Shown here one piece after another: positions 16,723 to 25,928 of a stretch of 64,000 bases of DNA. A program made the position numbers and the translations under genes. The notes beneath the pieces are model-generated. The model ran no database searches and was not told the DNA's origin. It saw only the letters and a list, made by a program, of their open reading frames with translations. Origin of the DNA: an uncultured Bacteroides sp. Its GTDB lineage: Bacteria > Bacteroidota > Bacteroidia > Bacteroidales > Bacteroidaceae. The stretch is taken from NCBI GenBank assembly GCA_945965395.1, contig CAMFND010000150.1, positions 16,083 through 80,082 of the forward strand, written 5' to 3'. The stretch's first letter is position 1; each line of letters opens with the position of its first letter.

Positions 16723-16753
16723 TTGGCTGAAAAAACGAGATTCACTAAGTTTG
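16723..16753 (+). promoter_or_regulatory. Bacteroidetes-type promoter (TTG-N20-TAAGTTTG) upstream of licD-like gene
   Basis: TTG at 16723-16725, TAAGTTTG at 16746-16753. Confidence 0.55.
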
Positions 16754-16792
16754 CAGAAAGTATAGTGAATACTGCTTAATTAAAATATTTCC

Positions 16793-17674
16793 ATGAACAC
16801 ATGCTCCAGAAAATATACCCCGCAAGAGTTGGAACAGCTGCACAAAGCTTTATATGAAATACTCGGCGAAATCGTACGCATCTGCGAGAAGCATCAGATT
16901 CCGTTCTTCGTGATTGGAGGAACAGCCATTGGTGCACTGTATGACAAAGCCATCCTTCCATGGGATGACGACATAGACATTGGAATGAAACGGGAAGATT
17001 ATAACCGCTTCCTGAAAATTGCTCCTCAGGAACTAGATTCCCGCTATTTTCTCTCATGGATAGAAACGGACCCGCATACTCCTTACTACTTTGCCAAGGT
17101 TAAAAAGAATCACACCCTTTTCGTGGAAGGACTTTTCAAGAATGTGCCTATGCATCAGGGTATTTTTGTCGATATTTTTCCTTTCGACCGCATTCCTGAC
17201 AATCGCCGGCTGATGAAAATCCAGCATGAGCTGGTCAAGTTCCTGAACTGCTGCCTGATTGGAAAAGAAGCCTGGCTCTGGAAGCATTGCCGCCCTTGTG
17301 AGATAGAAAATCCAACCAACCGGGGATTTATAGGATGTCTGGCTAACTATCTTATCGACGTACTTTTACCCAAAAAGACCATTTTCCGACTCCTGACAGG
17401 GGCACAAACGTTTTTCAATACACGAAAGACCCGCTACTTCAATAATGTCATGACCAAGACCGACCACGTGACGGAAAAAAGTCTGAACCAGTTGGAGCCG
17501 GTGAAATTCGGTCCATTAACTTTAGCAGCTCCTCAAGGACTGGAAGAGTTTCTCCAGTACAATTACCCGAAACTGCACCGCTTCAATGAAGAAGAGCAGG
17601 CTCAGGTAGTAAATCATTATCCAGAAGCATTGTCATTCGATACACTTGCTGAAAACAAAGACACCAAAAACTAA
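16793..17674 (+). CDS. LicD-family protein (phosphocholine/polyol-phosphate transferase family)
   Basis: FFVIGGTAIGALYDKAILPWDDDIDIGMKREDY. Confidence 0.92.
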   Translation: MNTCSRKYTPQELEQLHKALYEILGEIVRICEKHQIPFFVIGGTAIGALYDKAILPWDDDIDIGMKREDYNRFLKIAPQELDSRYFLSWIETDPHTPYYFAKVKKNHTLFVEGLFKNVPMHQGIFVDIFPFDRIPDNRRLMKIQHELVKFLNCCLIGKEAWLWKHCRPCEIENPTNRGFIGCLANYLIDVLLPKKTIFRLLTGAQTFFNTRKTRYFNNVMTKTDHVTEKSLNQLEPVKFGPLTLAAPQGLEEFLQYNYPKLHRFNEEEQAQVVNHYPEALSFDTLAENKDTKN

Positions 17675-17708
17675 TGAAATAAACTTTCATTTTTAATTTT
17701 ATCACATC

Positions 17709-18770
17709 ATGAAATATTACATCCCTGTACATACCGTCCCTGTCAACTACACCGGCTATCCGCCGTCTATTGATATAGCCGTACTAATTTTATTTTTTAA
17801 TCGGCCAGAGCCCCTCGCAGCCGTATTTGAGCAGATAAAAAAGGCACGCCCCTCCAGATTATTTCTTTATCAGGATGGACCAAGAGAAGAAAAAGATATG
17901 CCTGGCATCCTGGCTTGCCGGAAGGTAGTAGATGAAATCGACTGGGAATGTGAAGTATATCAATGGTATCAGGAAAAGAATTTTGGTTGCGACCCCTCTG
18001 AGTATCTTTCCCAGAAATGGGCATTCTCTTTTGTTGACAAATGTATTGTATTGGAAGATGATGATATTCCATCATTATCATTTTTCCCATTCTGCAAGGA
18101 ATTGTTAGATAAATACGCAGATGACACACGTATCAGTATGATAACCGGTACAAACTACGATGAAATCAGTAAAGATATGCCATATGATTATTTCTTTGCT
18201 ACCACCTTCTCTATTTCCGGATGGGCCAGCTGGCGTCGCGTCATCGATCAGTGGGATGAATATTATACTTTCCTGGATGACGATTTTAACCTGCAACAAC
18301 TGAAAGACTATATCAAAGAACGAAAATATCAGAAAGAATTCATTGAATTCTGCCGACACCACCGGGAAAGCGGAAAAGCATATTACGAAACTATTTTCCA
18401 TGCAGCCATATTCTTCAACTCTGGTCTGAGCATTGTCCCGGCTAAAAACATGATCAATAACTTGGGAGCCACAGCCGGGTCTACCCATTTCGGAGGAAGT
18501 AATGACCTGCTGCCCAGAGGTTACCGGCGAATCTTCACCATGCAACGCCATGAATTGAACTTCCCGCTCAAACACCCACGATACATCATTGAGAATGTAG
18601 GATACAAGAACCGCATGTTCCGTATCATGGCATGGGGACACCCATGGATAAAAATTGGACGCTCCTTCGAAGAATTATACCTGAACCTGCGTCACGGAAA
18701 TTTCAAGAACATCGGTAAAGCATTGGCAAACCGCATTAATAAATGGTTAGGACGCAACAAATGGCGCTAA
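17709..18770 (+). CDS. Glycosyltransferase-like protein (GT-A-like)
   Basis: IAVLILFFNRPEPLAAVFEQIKKARPSRLFLYQDGPR; VLEDDDIPSLSFF DxD-like; WASWRR; position inside GT cluster. Confidence 0.7.
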   Translation: MKYYIPVHTVPVNYTGYPPSIDIAVLILFFNRPEPLAAVFEQIKKARPSRLFLYQDGPREEKDMPGILACRKVVDEIDWECEVYQWYQEKNFGCDPSEYLSQKWAFSFVDKCIVLEDDDIPSLSFFPFCKELLDKYADDTRISMITGTNYDEISKDMPYDYFFATTFSISGWASWRRVIDQWDEYYTFLDDDFNLQQLKDYIKERKYQKEFIEFCRHHRESGKAYYETIFHAAIFFNSGLSIVPAKNMINNLGATAGSTHFGGSNDLLPRGYRRIFTMQRHELNFPLKHPRYIIENVGYKNRMFRIMAWGHPWIKIGRSFEELYLNLRHGNFKNIGKALANRINKWLGRNKWR

Positions 18771-18782
18771 TTTGGAGATAAA

Positions 18783-19859
18783 ATGAATTCAAAGCTCAAG
18801 ATTTATTTCTACCATACCCGCCTTACACGGGAAAGTTACGAAGAATGGAAAGATTTCCGGTTTCCCGGACATATTCTTTATGGTCTGCCGTTATTAGAAA
18901 AGTACGGCATCCAGTCTGTCATGCATCGGTATAAGCCTTATGTAACCCGATGGAAACTGATGCTTTATACCACAAAGGAAATACTTTTCTGCAAAGAGAA
19001 ATACGAAGTGCTTTACGGTACATCTTTCCGTGGACTGGAATTAATTATCTTCCTGCGAGCATTGGGGCTATACCGGAAACCAATTGTCGTATGGCATCAT
19101 ACGGCATTGCGTAAATCGCCCAATCGTTTGAAAGAGACTATTTCCCGTTTCTTTTACCGGGGAATTGACCACATGTTTCTCTTCAGTCGTAAACTGATTC
19201 AAGACTCCATCGCAACTCATAAAGTCCCGGAGCACAAGCTGGAACTCATTCATTGGGGACCTGATTTAGCTTTTTACGACCACTTATTGAAAGAGCTGCC
19301 CGCTGAACCACGTGAAGGTTTCATCTCCACAGGAAAAGAGAACCGTGACCTGAAAACCATGCTACAAGCTTTCTCACAAACGGATGAGAATCTGGAAGTC
19401 TTTATTGCAGAAGAATGTGGAAATCTCAACTACAAAAAGATAGCTGACAGTCTGACACTGACAGACGACATCTGCATTCACTATACCGAAGGAGTTATTC
19501 CTTATGAACTGGCCAAGAAAGTAGCCCGAAAGAAAGCCATCGTCATCTGCTGTCTGGATTTTCCTTACACGGTAGGACTAACTACATTAGTGGAAGCATA
19601 CGCTTTAGGAATACCGGTTGTTTGCTCAAAGAATCCGAACTTCGAAATTGATATAGAAAAAGAAGGTATCGGCATCGCCGTGGAATATGGAGATGTAGAA
19701 GGATGGGTGAAAGCCATCCGTTACCTGTCTACTCACCCCGAAAAGGCCGGAGAAATGGGGAAAAATGCCAGAAAGCTGGGAGAAAAACGATTCAATCTGG
19801 AAATTTTCAGTAAGGAAATTGCCCAAAGACTGTTGCACATAAGTACAAAAAACTCCTAA
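18783..19859 (+). CDS. GT4-like glycosyltransferase
   Basis: GT-B C-terminal half: TVGLTTLVEAYALGIPVVCSKNPNF. Confidence 0.82.
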   Translation: MNSKLKIYFYHTRLTRESYEEWKDFRFPGHILYGLPLLEKYGIQSVMHRYKPYVTRWKLMLYTTKEILFCKEKYEVLYGTSFRGLELIIFLRALGLYRKPIVVWHHTALRKSPNRLKETISRFFYRGIDHMFLFSRKLIQDSIATHKVPEHKLELIHWGPDLAFYDHLLKELPAEPREGFISTGKENRDLKTMLQAFSQTDENLEVFIAEECGNLNYKKIADSLTLTDDICIHYTEGVIPYELAKKVARKKAIVICCLDFPYTVGLTTLVEAYALGIPVVCSKNPNFEIDIEKEGIGIAVEYGDVEGWVKAIRYLSTHPEKAGEMGKNARKLGEKRFNLEIFSKEIAQRLLHISTKNS

Positions 19860-19864
19860 CTTTG
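19833..19864 (+). promoter_or_regulatory. Candidate internal promoter (TTG-N21-TAACTTTG)
   Basis: TAACTTTG at 19857-19864, spanning the end of the upstream CDS and ~22 nt before the next ATG. Confidence 0.5.
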
Positions 19865-19886
19865 CAGAAAAATTAAACTATACGCT

Positions 19887-21149
19887 ATGAGAGTACTGAT
19901 CATCAACACCGCAGAACGCATCGGAGGAGCTGCCATCGCAGCCAACCGACTGATGGAAGCTTTAAAGAACAACGGAATAAAAGCCAAGATGCTGGTCCGT
20001 AACAAGCAAACCGATCAGGTGACGGTGGTTGCCCTCAAGAAATCATGGCTCAGAATCTGGCAGTTCACCTGGGAACGAATTGTCATCTGGGCAGCCAACG
20101 GCTTCAAACGGCATAACCTTTTTGCAGTGGATATTGCCAACACAGGTACAGATATTACCTCCTTACCAGAGTTCCGTCAGGCAGATGTGATTCACCTGCA
20201 CTGGATTAACCAAGGCATGCTTTCCTTGAAAGATATCCAACGGATTCTTGCTTCCGGAAAGCCTGTGGTATGGACCATGCACGACATGTGGCCTTTCACC
20301 GGCATCTGCCATTATTCCGGAGAATGCGAGAAATATACCGCACAATGTCATGACTGTCCGCTTCTACTGAAGCCTCATCATCATGACTTGTCGGAAAAGA
20401 CGTTCCATAAAAAGCAAAAACTCTACGCTACGGCTCCCATTACGTTTATAGCTTGTAGCCGATGGTTGGAATCTATGGCACGCAGAAGCAGCCTGCTGCA
20501 AGGACACACCATTACAAATATTCCTAATGCGATTAATACCAACCTGTTCAAGCCGCGTGCCAAAAAATTCGCACGCGAGAAGCTGCATCTGCCCACCGAC
20601 AAGAAGCTTCTTTTGTTCGGCTCCATGAAGATTACGGATAAGCGTAAAGGAATAGACTACCTGATTAAGGCATGCAAACTACTGGCTCAACAGGAACCGG
20701 AATTGAGTCAGCAATTAGGAGTAGTGGTATTAGGAAGTCAGGCCGAACAGTGCAAATCTCTCTTCCCCTTCCCTATCTATCCCATGAATTACGTGAGCAA
20801 TGAAAAAGAGCTGGTAGATATATACAATGCCGTCGACCTCTACGTCACTCCTTCCTTGCAGGATAACCTACCGAATACCATTGTCGAAGCAATGGCCTGT
20901 GGCATTCCTTGTGTAGGATTTAATGTAGGAGGTATTCCGCAAATGATTGACCATTTACACAATGGCTACGTGGCCCAATATAAATCGGCTGACGACCTGG
21001 CCAACGGCATTTGCTGGACGCTGACAGAGGGAGACTACGAAACATTAAGCTCCGAAGCCTATCGCAAGGCTGTGACAACCTACTCTGAAGCAACTGTAGC
21101 CAGCCAATACATTCAAATATACAACCACATCACCGGAAAAAATGCATAA
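19887..21149 (+). CDS. GT4-family glycosyltransferase
   Basis: NTAERIGGAAIAANRLMEAL; DLYVTPSLQDNLPNTIVEAMACGIPCVGFNVGG. Confidence 0.92.
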   Translation: MRVLIINTAERIGGAAIAANRLMEALKNNGIKAKMLVRNKQTDQVTVVALKKSWLRIWQFTWERIVIWAANGFKRHNLFAVDIANTGTDITSLPEFRQADVIHLHWINQGMLSLKDIQRILASGKPVVWTMHDMWPFTGICHYSGECEKYTAQCHDCPLLLKPHHHDLSEKTFHKKQKLYATAPITFIACSRWLESMARRSSLLQGHTITNIPNAINTNLFKPRAKKFAREKLHLPTDKKLLLFGSMKITDKRKGIDYLIKACKLLAQQEPELSQQLGVVVLGSQAEQCKSLFPFPIYPMNYVSNEKELVDIYNAVDLYVTPSLQDNLPNTIVEAMACGIPCVGFNVGGIPQMIDHLHNGYVAQYKSADDLANGICWTLTEGDYETLSSEAYRKAVTTYSEATVASQYIQIYNHITGKNA

Positions 21150-21906
21150 CATTCATCATTTACATCCGAAGTTTTCCATCATCACGGTTACCTATAATGC
21201 CGGAGCCGTACTGGAAGACACTATTCAGAGTGTCATCACCCAGACCTACAAGAATGTGGAATACATCATCGTGGACGGAGGTTCCAAAGACAGAACTTTA
21301 CAAATCATTGAACAATACAAGGAACATATACATACCGTAATCAGTGAGCCAGATAAAGGACTGTATGATGCCATGAACAAGGGAATCAAGCTGGCCACCG
21401 GTGATTACCTTTGCTTCCTGAATGCAGGTGACGAACTGCATGAAGACGATACTCTCCAACTGATGGTGCACTCCATTACAGAGCCCACACTTCCGGATGT
21501 GCTGTATGGTGACACAGCCATTGTGGACGAAGAAGGACACTTCCTGCACATGCGCCGCCTGGCTCCTCCAGAAAACCTGAACTGGAAAAGTTTCAAGGAA
21601 GGCATGCTCGTATGTCACCAGGCTTTCTTCGCACGACGTGACCTTGTAGAGCCCTACAACCTTCATTATCGTTTTTCTGCAGACTTTGACTGGTGCATCC
21701 GAATCATGAAGAAAAGCCAGGTACTCCACCACACTCATCTGGTGCTTATCGACTACCTGAATGAAGGAATGACTACACGCAACCACAAAGCTTCCCTAAA
21801 AGAACGTTTCCGCATCATGTGCAAGCATTACGGTATGATATCTACCGTGCTGCGTCATGCCTGGTTTGTCATCCGGGCCTTGAAAACTAAAAAGCGTCCC
21901 AGTTAA
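21142..21906 (+). CDS. GT2-family glycosyltransferase
   Basis: FSIITVTYNAGAVLEDTIQSVITQTYKNVEYIIVDGGSKDRT; overlaps previous CDS by 8 nt. Confidence 0.92.
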   Translation: MHNIHHLHPKFSIITVTYNAGAVLEDTIQSVITQTYKNVEYIIVDGGSKDRTLQIIEQYKEHIHTVISEPDKGLYDAMNKGIKLATGDYLCFLNAGDELHEDDTLQLMVHSITEPTLPDVLYGDTAIVDEEGHFLHMRRLAPPENLNWKSFKEGMLVCHQAFFARRDLVEPYNLHYRFSADFDWCIRIMKKSQVLHHTHLVLIDYLNEGMTTRNHKASLKERFRIMCKHYGMISTVLRHAWFVIRALKTKKRPS

Positions 21907-21965
21907 GTGGCCTGAGCCTCTTCACTGGAACGCCTTTATTTCTTCAGACAAACTTCCCGGCCTGT

Positions 21966-24464
21966 TTACTTCTTACTTTTCTTTATGGCCAATACAATGG
22001 CTGCCAAAATTGCCAGGCCCAATATACCCAATGCAATGAAAGCAACGGTCTCGGTCACATGGAGTGATTTCGGGTCGAAAGTAAATTCTATTACATGTTT
22101 CCCGGCAGGCACATTCATCGCACGCAGGATATAATCTGCACGACCATGCGATACCTCTTTTCCATCAATGAACGAACGCCATCCCGGATAGTAAATCTCA
22201 GCAAAGACTACCGTACCGCCCTTCGGAGAGTTTACCTCATATTTCAAGGCATTAGGTTCATAGCTTGTCAATAGAATCGTACTCAGGCTGTCTGCACCTG
22301 CAGAAGCTTTCACTTCGTTCTGGAACTTTTTATCTACCACTGCTACGTGGGCCGGATTTACCTGATGCAGCGCTTCTATTTCTTCATTGGCATTGTTCAC
22401 ATACTGCACCTCGTTAACAAACCAGGCATTACCCAATGCATGAGGATTAAATACCGGAATAGTCTTACCCTGCTGCAACGGAATGATGAAATAACGTGTA
22501 TTCAGCATATTCAGCACCGGAGTCAACGTATCGCCTACCTGACTTAAATCAGCTCCTACCGAGGGTAAAGTCTTATACAGAGCCGTAATTTCACCCTGAA
22601 TGTGCTCATCAATCATCTCCTGATAACGGCGAAGCTTCGCTGCATGATACCCTCCAATACTTTTGTGCCAGTAGGCTGTATTGTTCTCATTAAAGGTATT
22701 GACCGACAGATTCAGTACACGATAATCCAAAGATTTGTCCTGAAGTATCTGCTTGTCTGTTTCCGAAGGTTCCAGGAAAGGCTGCATCTCCGTACCCTTT
22801 GCCACAAACTGCTCGTCATACAGATAGCGTTTGTTTACACTCCACATATCTACCAGACAAAGCAAAGCCAGCAAACCAACCAGCAGCTGTGCTTTCAGTT
22901 TTCCGGCACAGTATCCCCATAACAACACAGCTCCAATCAATACGACAAAGAAGCTTCTCCAGGCATCCGAAGTAAAGATGGACTTACGTATCTCCTCCAA
23001 ATTAATTAAAATCGGAGCCAGCTGATCGGCCGGAATCGCATTCTGCAATGCGTTCATTTCGGCAGAAGACACATACGAAGGGAAGAAGAAGCCTGGAGCC
23101 AATGCAAACAGCAAAGAAAGACCTCCCGTCAATGCAAAAGTAATGTAGAACGACTTACGTGATTCATTCCACAACTGCGGGCGTTCTACCACTTCCTTTA
23201 ACGCCATAATGGCCAGCAACGGTATAGTAAATTCTGCAATAACCAGAATAGAAGATACCGCACGGAACTTGCTGTACATGGGCACATAGTCAATAAAGAA
23301 ATCCGTCAGGCCCATAAAGTTATGTCCCCAGGAAAGTAATATGGAGAATACGGTTCCACCCACCAGTGCCCACTTCATCGGTCCTTTTACAATAAACAAT
23401 CCCAGAATGAAGAGGAACATGACAAAGGCACCTACATATACCGGACCGGAAGTACCCGGCTGTTCCCCCCAATACTGTCCCAGCTGACTATACAATCCCA
23501 TATAGTTAGGGTCGGCCTTCTCCATGGCTTTCTCATTTTGAGCCAAAGGAACAGAGGCCCCTCCTTTCACATTCGGAACCAGCAGCGAGAAAGTTTCTCC
23601 GATGCCATAGCTCCACTGTGTGATGTAGCTCCGTTCCAGTCCGCTATTGGTCTGGTTTGCACTATTCTCCTTTACCAGCTCACTTTTGCCACGCATGGTC
23701 TCCTTACTGTACTCATACGTATGATACAAGTTTGACAAGTTCACACACACGCCCAACAGACCGGCAATTACCAGTACCACACTGGCTTTGATAAATTGAG
23801 GCATCTTCTTCTCCCGCCATGCCATCACTCCATACGCAATGGCCATAAACAGCATGACAAACAAGAAATAGTAACTCATCTGCGGATGGTTAGCCACAAT
23901 CTGCAAGGCCACAAACAAGGCCGTCACAATCCCTCCAGCCAACAGCTTACCACGATAAGCTAACACCATACCGGCAATGGTAGGAGGAATATAAGCCAGT
24001 GCTACAAACTTCCAGATATGACCGGCCGCAATGATAATGAAGAAATAAGACGAGAACGCCCAGATAATGGCACCCAAGGCTGACATCCACACTTTAAAAT
24101 CAAATGCACGCAAAAGGATGTAGAAGCCCAGCAGCATGACAAATACATACCACACGTAAGTAGGCAGGAACAGATGATATACCTGCTGAATCCAGCCCAA
24201 CGTATCGGTAGAGTCATAGCTCGGAGACATCTGGTAAGTAGGCATTCCTCCAAAAATGGAGTTTGTCCAGCGCGTACGTTCCCCCGTCTTCTCCAGGTAT
24301 TCACTCATTTCACGTCCAGAACCGATGCCGGCTACCGCATCGTGCTGAGCCAGAATTCGTCCTTCATTTACCGCAGGATAGAAATACGCAAACGAAATAA
24401 GGGCAAAAAGCACGATTACCACTACATCGGGTAATAGTTTCTTGAACAAGTTCATATTATTCAT
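21966..24464 (-). CDS. YfhO-family membrane protein (start moved from 24839 to 24464)
   Basis: Multi-TM, AVNEGRILAQHDAVAG; C-terminal EIYYPGWRSFIDGKEV; the upstream extension overlaps the divergent pfs gene and is implausible. Confidence 0.85.
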   Translation of the reverse strand: MNNMNLFKKLLPDVVVIVLFALISFAYFYPAVNEGRILAQHDAVAGIGSGREMSEYLEKTGERTRWTNSIFGGMPTYQMSPSYDSTDTLGWIQQVYHLFLPTYVWYVFVMLLGFYILLRAFDFKVWMSALGAIIWAFSSYFFIIIAAGHIWKFVALAYIPPTIAGMVLAYRGKLLAGGIVTALFVALQIVANHPQMSYYFLFVMLFMAIAYGVMAWREKKMPQFIKASVVLVIAGLLGVCVNLSNLYHTYEYSKETMRGKSELVKENSANQTNSGLERSYITQWSYGIGETFSLLVPNVKGGASVPLAQNEKAMEKADPNYMGLYSQLGQYWGEQPGTSGPVYVGAFVMFLFILGLFIVKGPMKWALVGGTVFSILLSWGHNFMGLTDFFIDYVPMYSKFRAVSSILVIAEFTIPLLAIMALKEVVERPQLWNESRKSFYITFALTGGLSLLFALAPGFFFPSYVSSAEMNALQNAIPADQLAPILINLEEIRKSIFTSDAWRSFFVVLIGAVLLWGYCAGKLKAQLLVGLLALLCLVDMWSVNKRYLYDEQFVAKGTEMQPFLEPSETDKQILQDKSLDYRVLNLSVNTFNENNTAYWHKSIGGYHAAKLRRYQEMIDEHIQGEITALYKTLPSVGADLSQVGDTLTPVLNMLNTRYFIIPLQQGKTIPVFNPHALGNAWFVNEVQYVNNANEEIEALHQVNPAHVAVVDKKFQNEVKASAGADSLSTILLTSYEPNALKYEVNSPKGGTVVFAEIYYPGWRSFIDGKEVSHGRADYILRAMNVPAGKHVIEFTFDPKSLHVTETVAFIALGILGLAILAAIVLAIKKSKK

Positions 24465-24483
24465 AATTAATGTTTTCGGCAGG

Positions 24484-24522
24484 CAAAGATAACACAATAC
24501 TGCCTGAAAAGTCGTAAATTTG
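24484..24522. promoter_or_regulatory. Back-to-back -7 elements for divergent yfhO-like (-) and pfs (+)
   Basis: Minus-strand TATCTTTG (24491-24484) and plus-strand TAAATTTG (24515-24522). Confidence 0.5.
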
Positions 24523-24545
24523 CCGCTGAAAATCTTTTTTAACGC

Positions 24546-25241
24546 ATGAAAATAGGAATCATTACGGCCATGTCTTCCGAACAGAAGCAACTGGCTAATC
24601 AACTCGAGAACAAGACTGAACGCAAAGAAGGTCCCTTCACCTACATTGAAGGAAACATCAAGCAAAATACCATCATCCTGATGCAATGTGGCATCGGCAA
24701 AGTGAATGCCGCTGCCGGAACGGTCGAACTTATCCGCAACTTCCAGCCCGACTGCATCATCAGTACCGGAGTAGCCGGCGGAATCGACACCTGCCTGAAA
24801 GTGATGGACGTAGTAGTCAGCCAGCAGATTGTGTACCATGACGTATGGTGCGGCGAAGGCAATGCCTACGGACAGATTCAGGGTCTCCCTACTTTCTTCC
24901 AGGGAAATGAAACCCTCTTCCAGTGTGCCCTTTCACTCGATACAGAAACGGCTATCCACGGAGGTCTGATTTGTACAGGCGACAAGTTTATTACCGACCG
25001 CAGCGAACTGGACGAAATCAAGCATAACTTCCCGGAAGGACTGGCTGTGGATATGGAATCGGCTTCCATTGCCCAAGTGTGCTACCTTTATCAGATTCCT
25101 TTCATCAGTTTCCGCATCATCAGTGACACTCCTGGAGCCGACAAGCACTTTGAACAATACCAGAATTTCTGGGGGGAAATGGCCGACCGTTCTTTCCACG
25201 TCACTGAAACTTTCCTGAAAGCATTACCCAACAAACTATAA
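24546..25241 (+). CDS. mtnN: 5'-methylthioadenosine/S-adenosylhomocysteine nucleosidase
   Basis: [43 protein letters not shown]. Confidence 0.93.
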   Translation: MKIGIITAMSSEQKQLANQLENKTERKEGPFTYIEGNIKQNTIILMQCGIGKVNAAAGTVELIRNFQPDCIISTGVAGGIDTCLKVMDVVVSQQIVYHDVWCGEGNAYGQIQGLPTFFQGNETLFQCALSLDTETAIHGGLICTGDKFITDRSELDEIKHNFPEGLAVDMESASIAQVCYLYQIPFISFRIISDTPGADKHFEQYQNFWGEMADRSFHVTETFLKALPNKL

Positions 25242-25248
25242 TCGCTTT

Positions 25249-25734
25249 ATGAAAAAGATACCAAGCTTTACAGTAGACCATATTCGTTTGCAACGCGGTA
25301 TTTTCGTGTCACGCAAAGATGAAGTTGGAGGTGAAATCGTTACCACCTTCGATATTCGTATGAAAGAGCCTAACCGTGAACCGGCCTTAGGTCCTGCCGC
25401 TATCCACACCATTGAACACCTGGCAGCGACTTTCCTGCGCAATCATCCGGTATGGGCCGACAAGATTATCTATTGGGGACCAATGGGCTGTCTGACCGGA
25501 AACTACCTGATAGTAAAAGGTGATTTGCAATCTAAAGACATTGCTCCGCTGATGACAGAAACCTTCCGCTTCATCGCCGATTATGAAGGTGAAGTGCCAG
25601 GAGCCAGTGCAAAAGACTGCGGAAATTATCTGATGATGAATCTTCCTATGGCCAAATGGGAAGCAGCCAAGTTCTTGCATGAGGTGCTGGAACAGCTCAC
25701 CGAAGAAAACTTAAACTATCCGGCTTCCCTATAA
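25249..25734 (+). CDS. luxS: S-ribosylhomocysteine lyase LuxS
   Basis: [17 protein letters not shown] (HxxEH zinc site); [12 protein letters not shown]. Confidence 0.96.
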   Translation: MKKIPSFTVDHIRLQRGIFVSRKDEVGGEIVTTFDIRMKEPNREPALGPAAIHTIEHLAATFLRNHPVWADKIIYWGPMGCLTGNYLIVKGDLQSKDIAPLMTETFRFIADYEGEVPGASAKDCGNYLMMNLPMAKWEAAKFLHEVLEQLTEENLNYPASL

Positions 25735-25795
25735 AATCAAATCACCTGTTTCAGAAACACGAACAGGCTATCACTTTATCAGATGCCGGAAAACA

Positions 25796-25839
25796 AAGCG
25801 TGCCGGCAGGCGCTTTTCAGACAGCCTGCCGGCACGCTT
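25796..25839. terminator. Strong hairpin after luxS
   Basis: Perfect 16-bp inverted repeat AAGCGTGCCGGCAGGC (25796-25811) / GCCTGCCGGCACGCTT (25824-25839). Confidence 0.8.
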
Positions 25840-25840
25840 C

Positions 25841-25928
25841 AGTACTTCTTAGGCAGTACCGAAGTACTTCCCTGGCAGTACTCCAGTACTTTCATGGAAG
25901 TACCGCAGTACTACCTAAGGAGGATTAC
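25841..25928. repeat. Tandem array of four 22-bp units (AGTACTTCC-TGGcAGTACT type)
   Basis: Units start at 25841, 25863, 25885, 25907; the last is degenerate and overlaps the GH2 stop codon. Confidence 0.9.

Noticed and set aside
24465-24839. N-terminal extension of the YfhO-like ORF
   Set aside because: Overlaps the divergent mtnN gene and promoter region; the TM-rich protein begins at MNNMNLFKKLLPDVV (24464).
25841-25928. Arrays as transposon/IS ends
   Set aside because: No transposase, target-site duplication or internal ORF; 4-6 units in fixed phase is not an IS-end layout.
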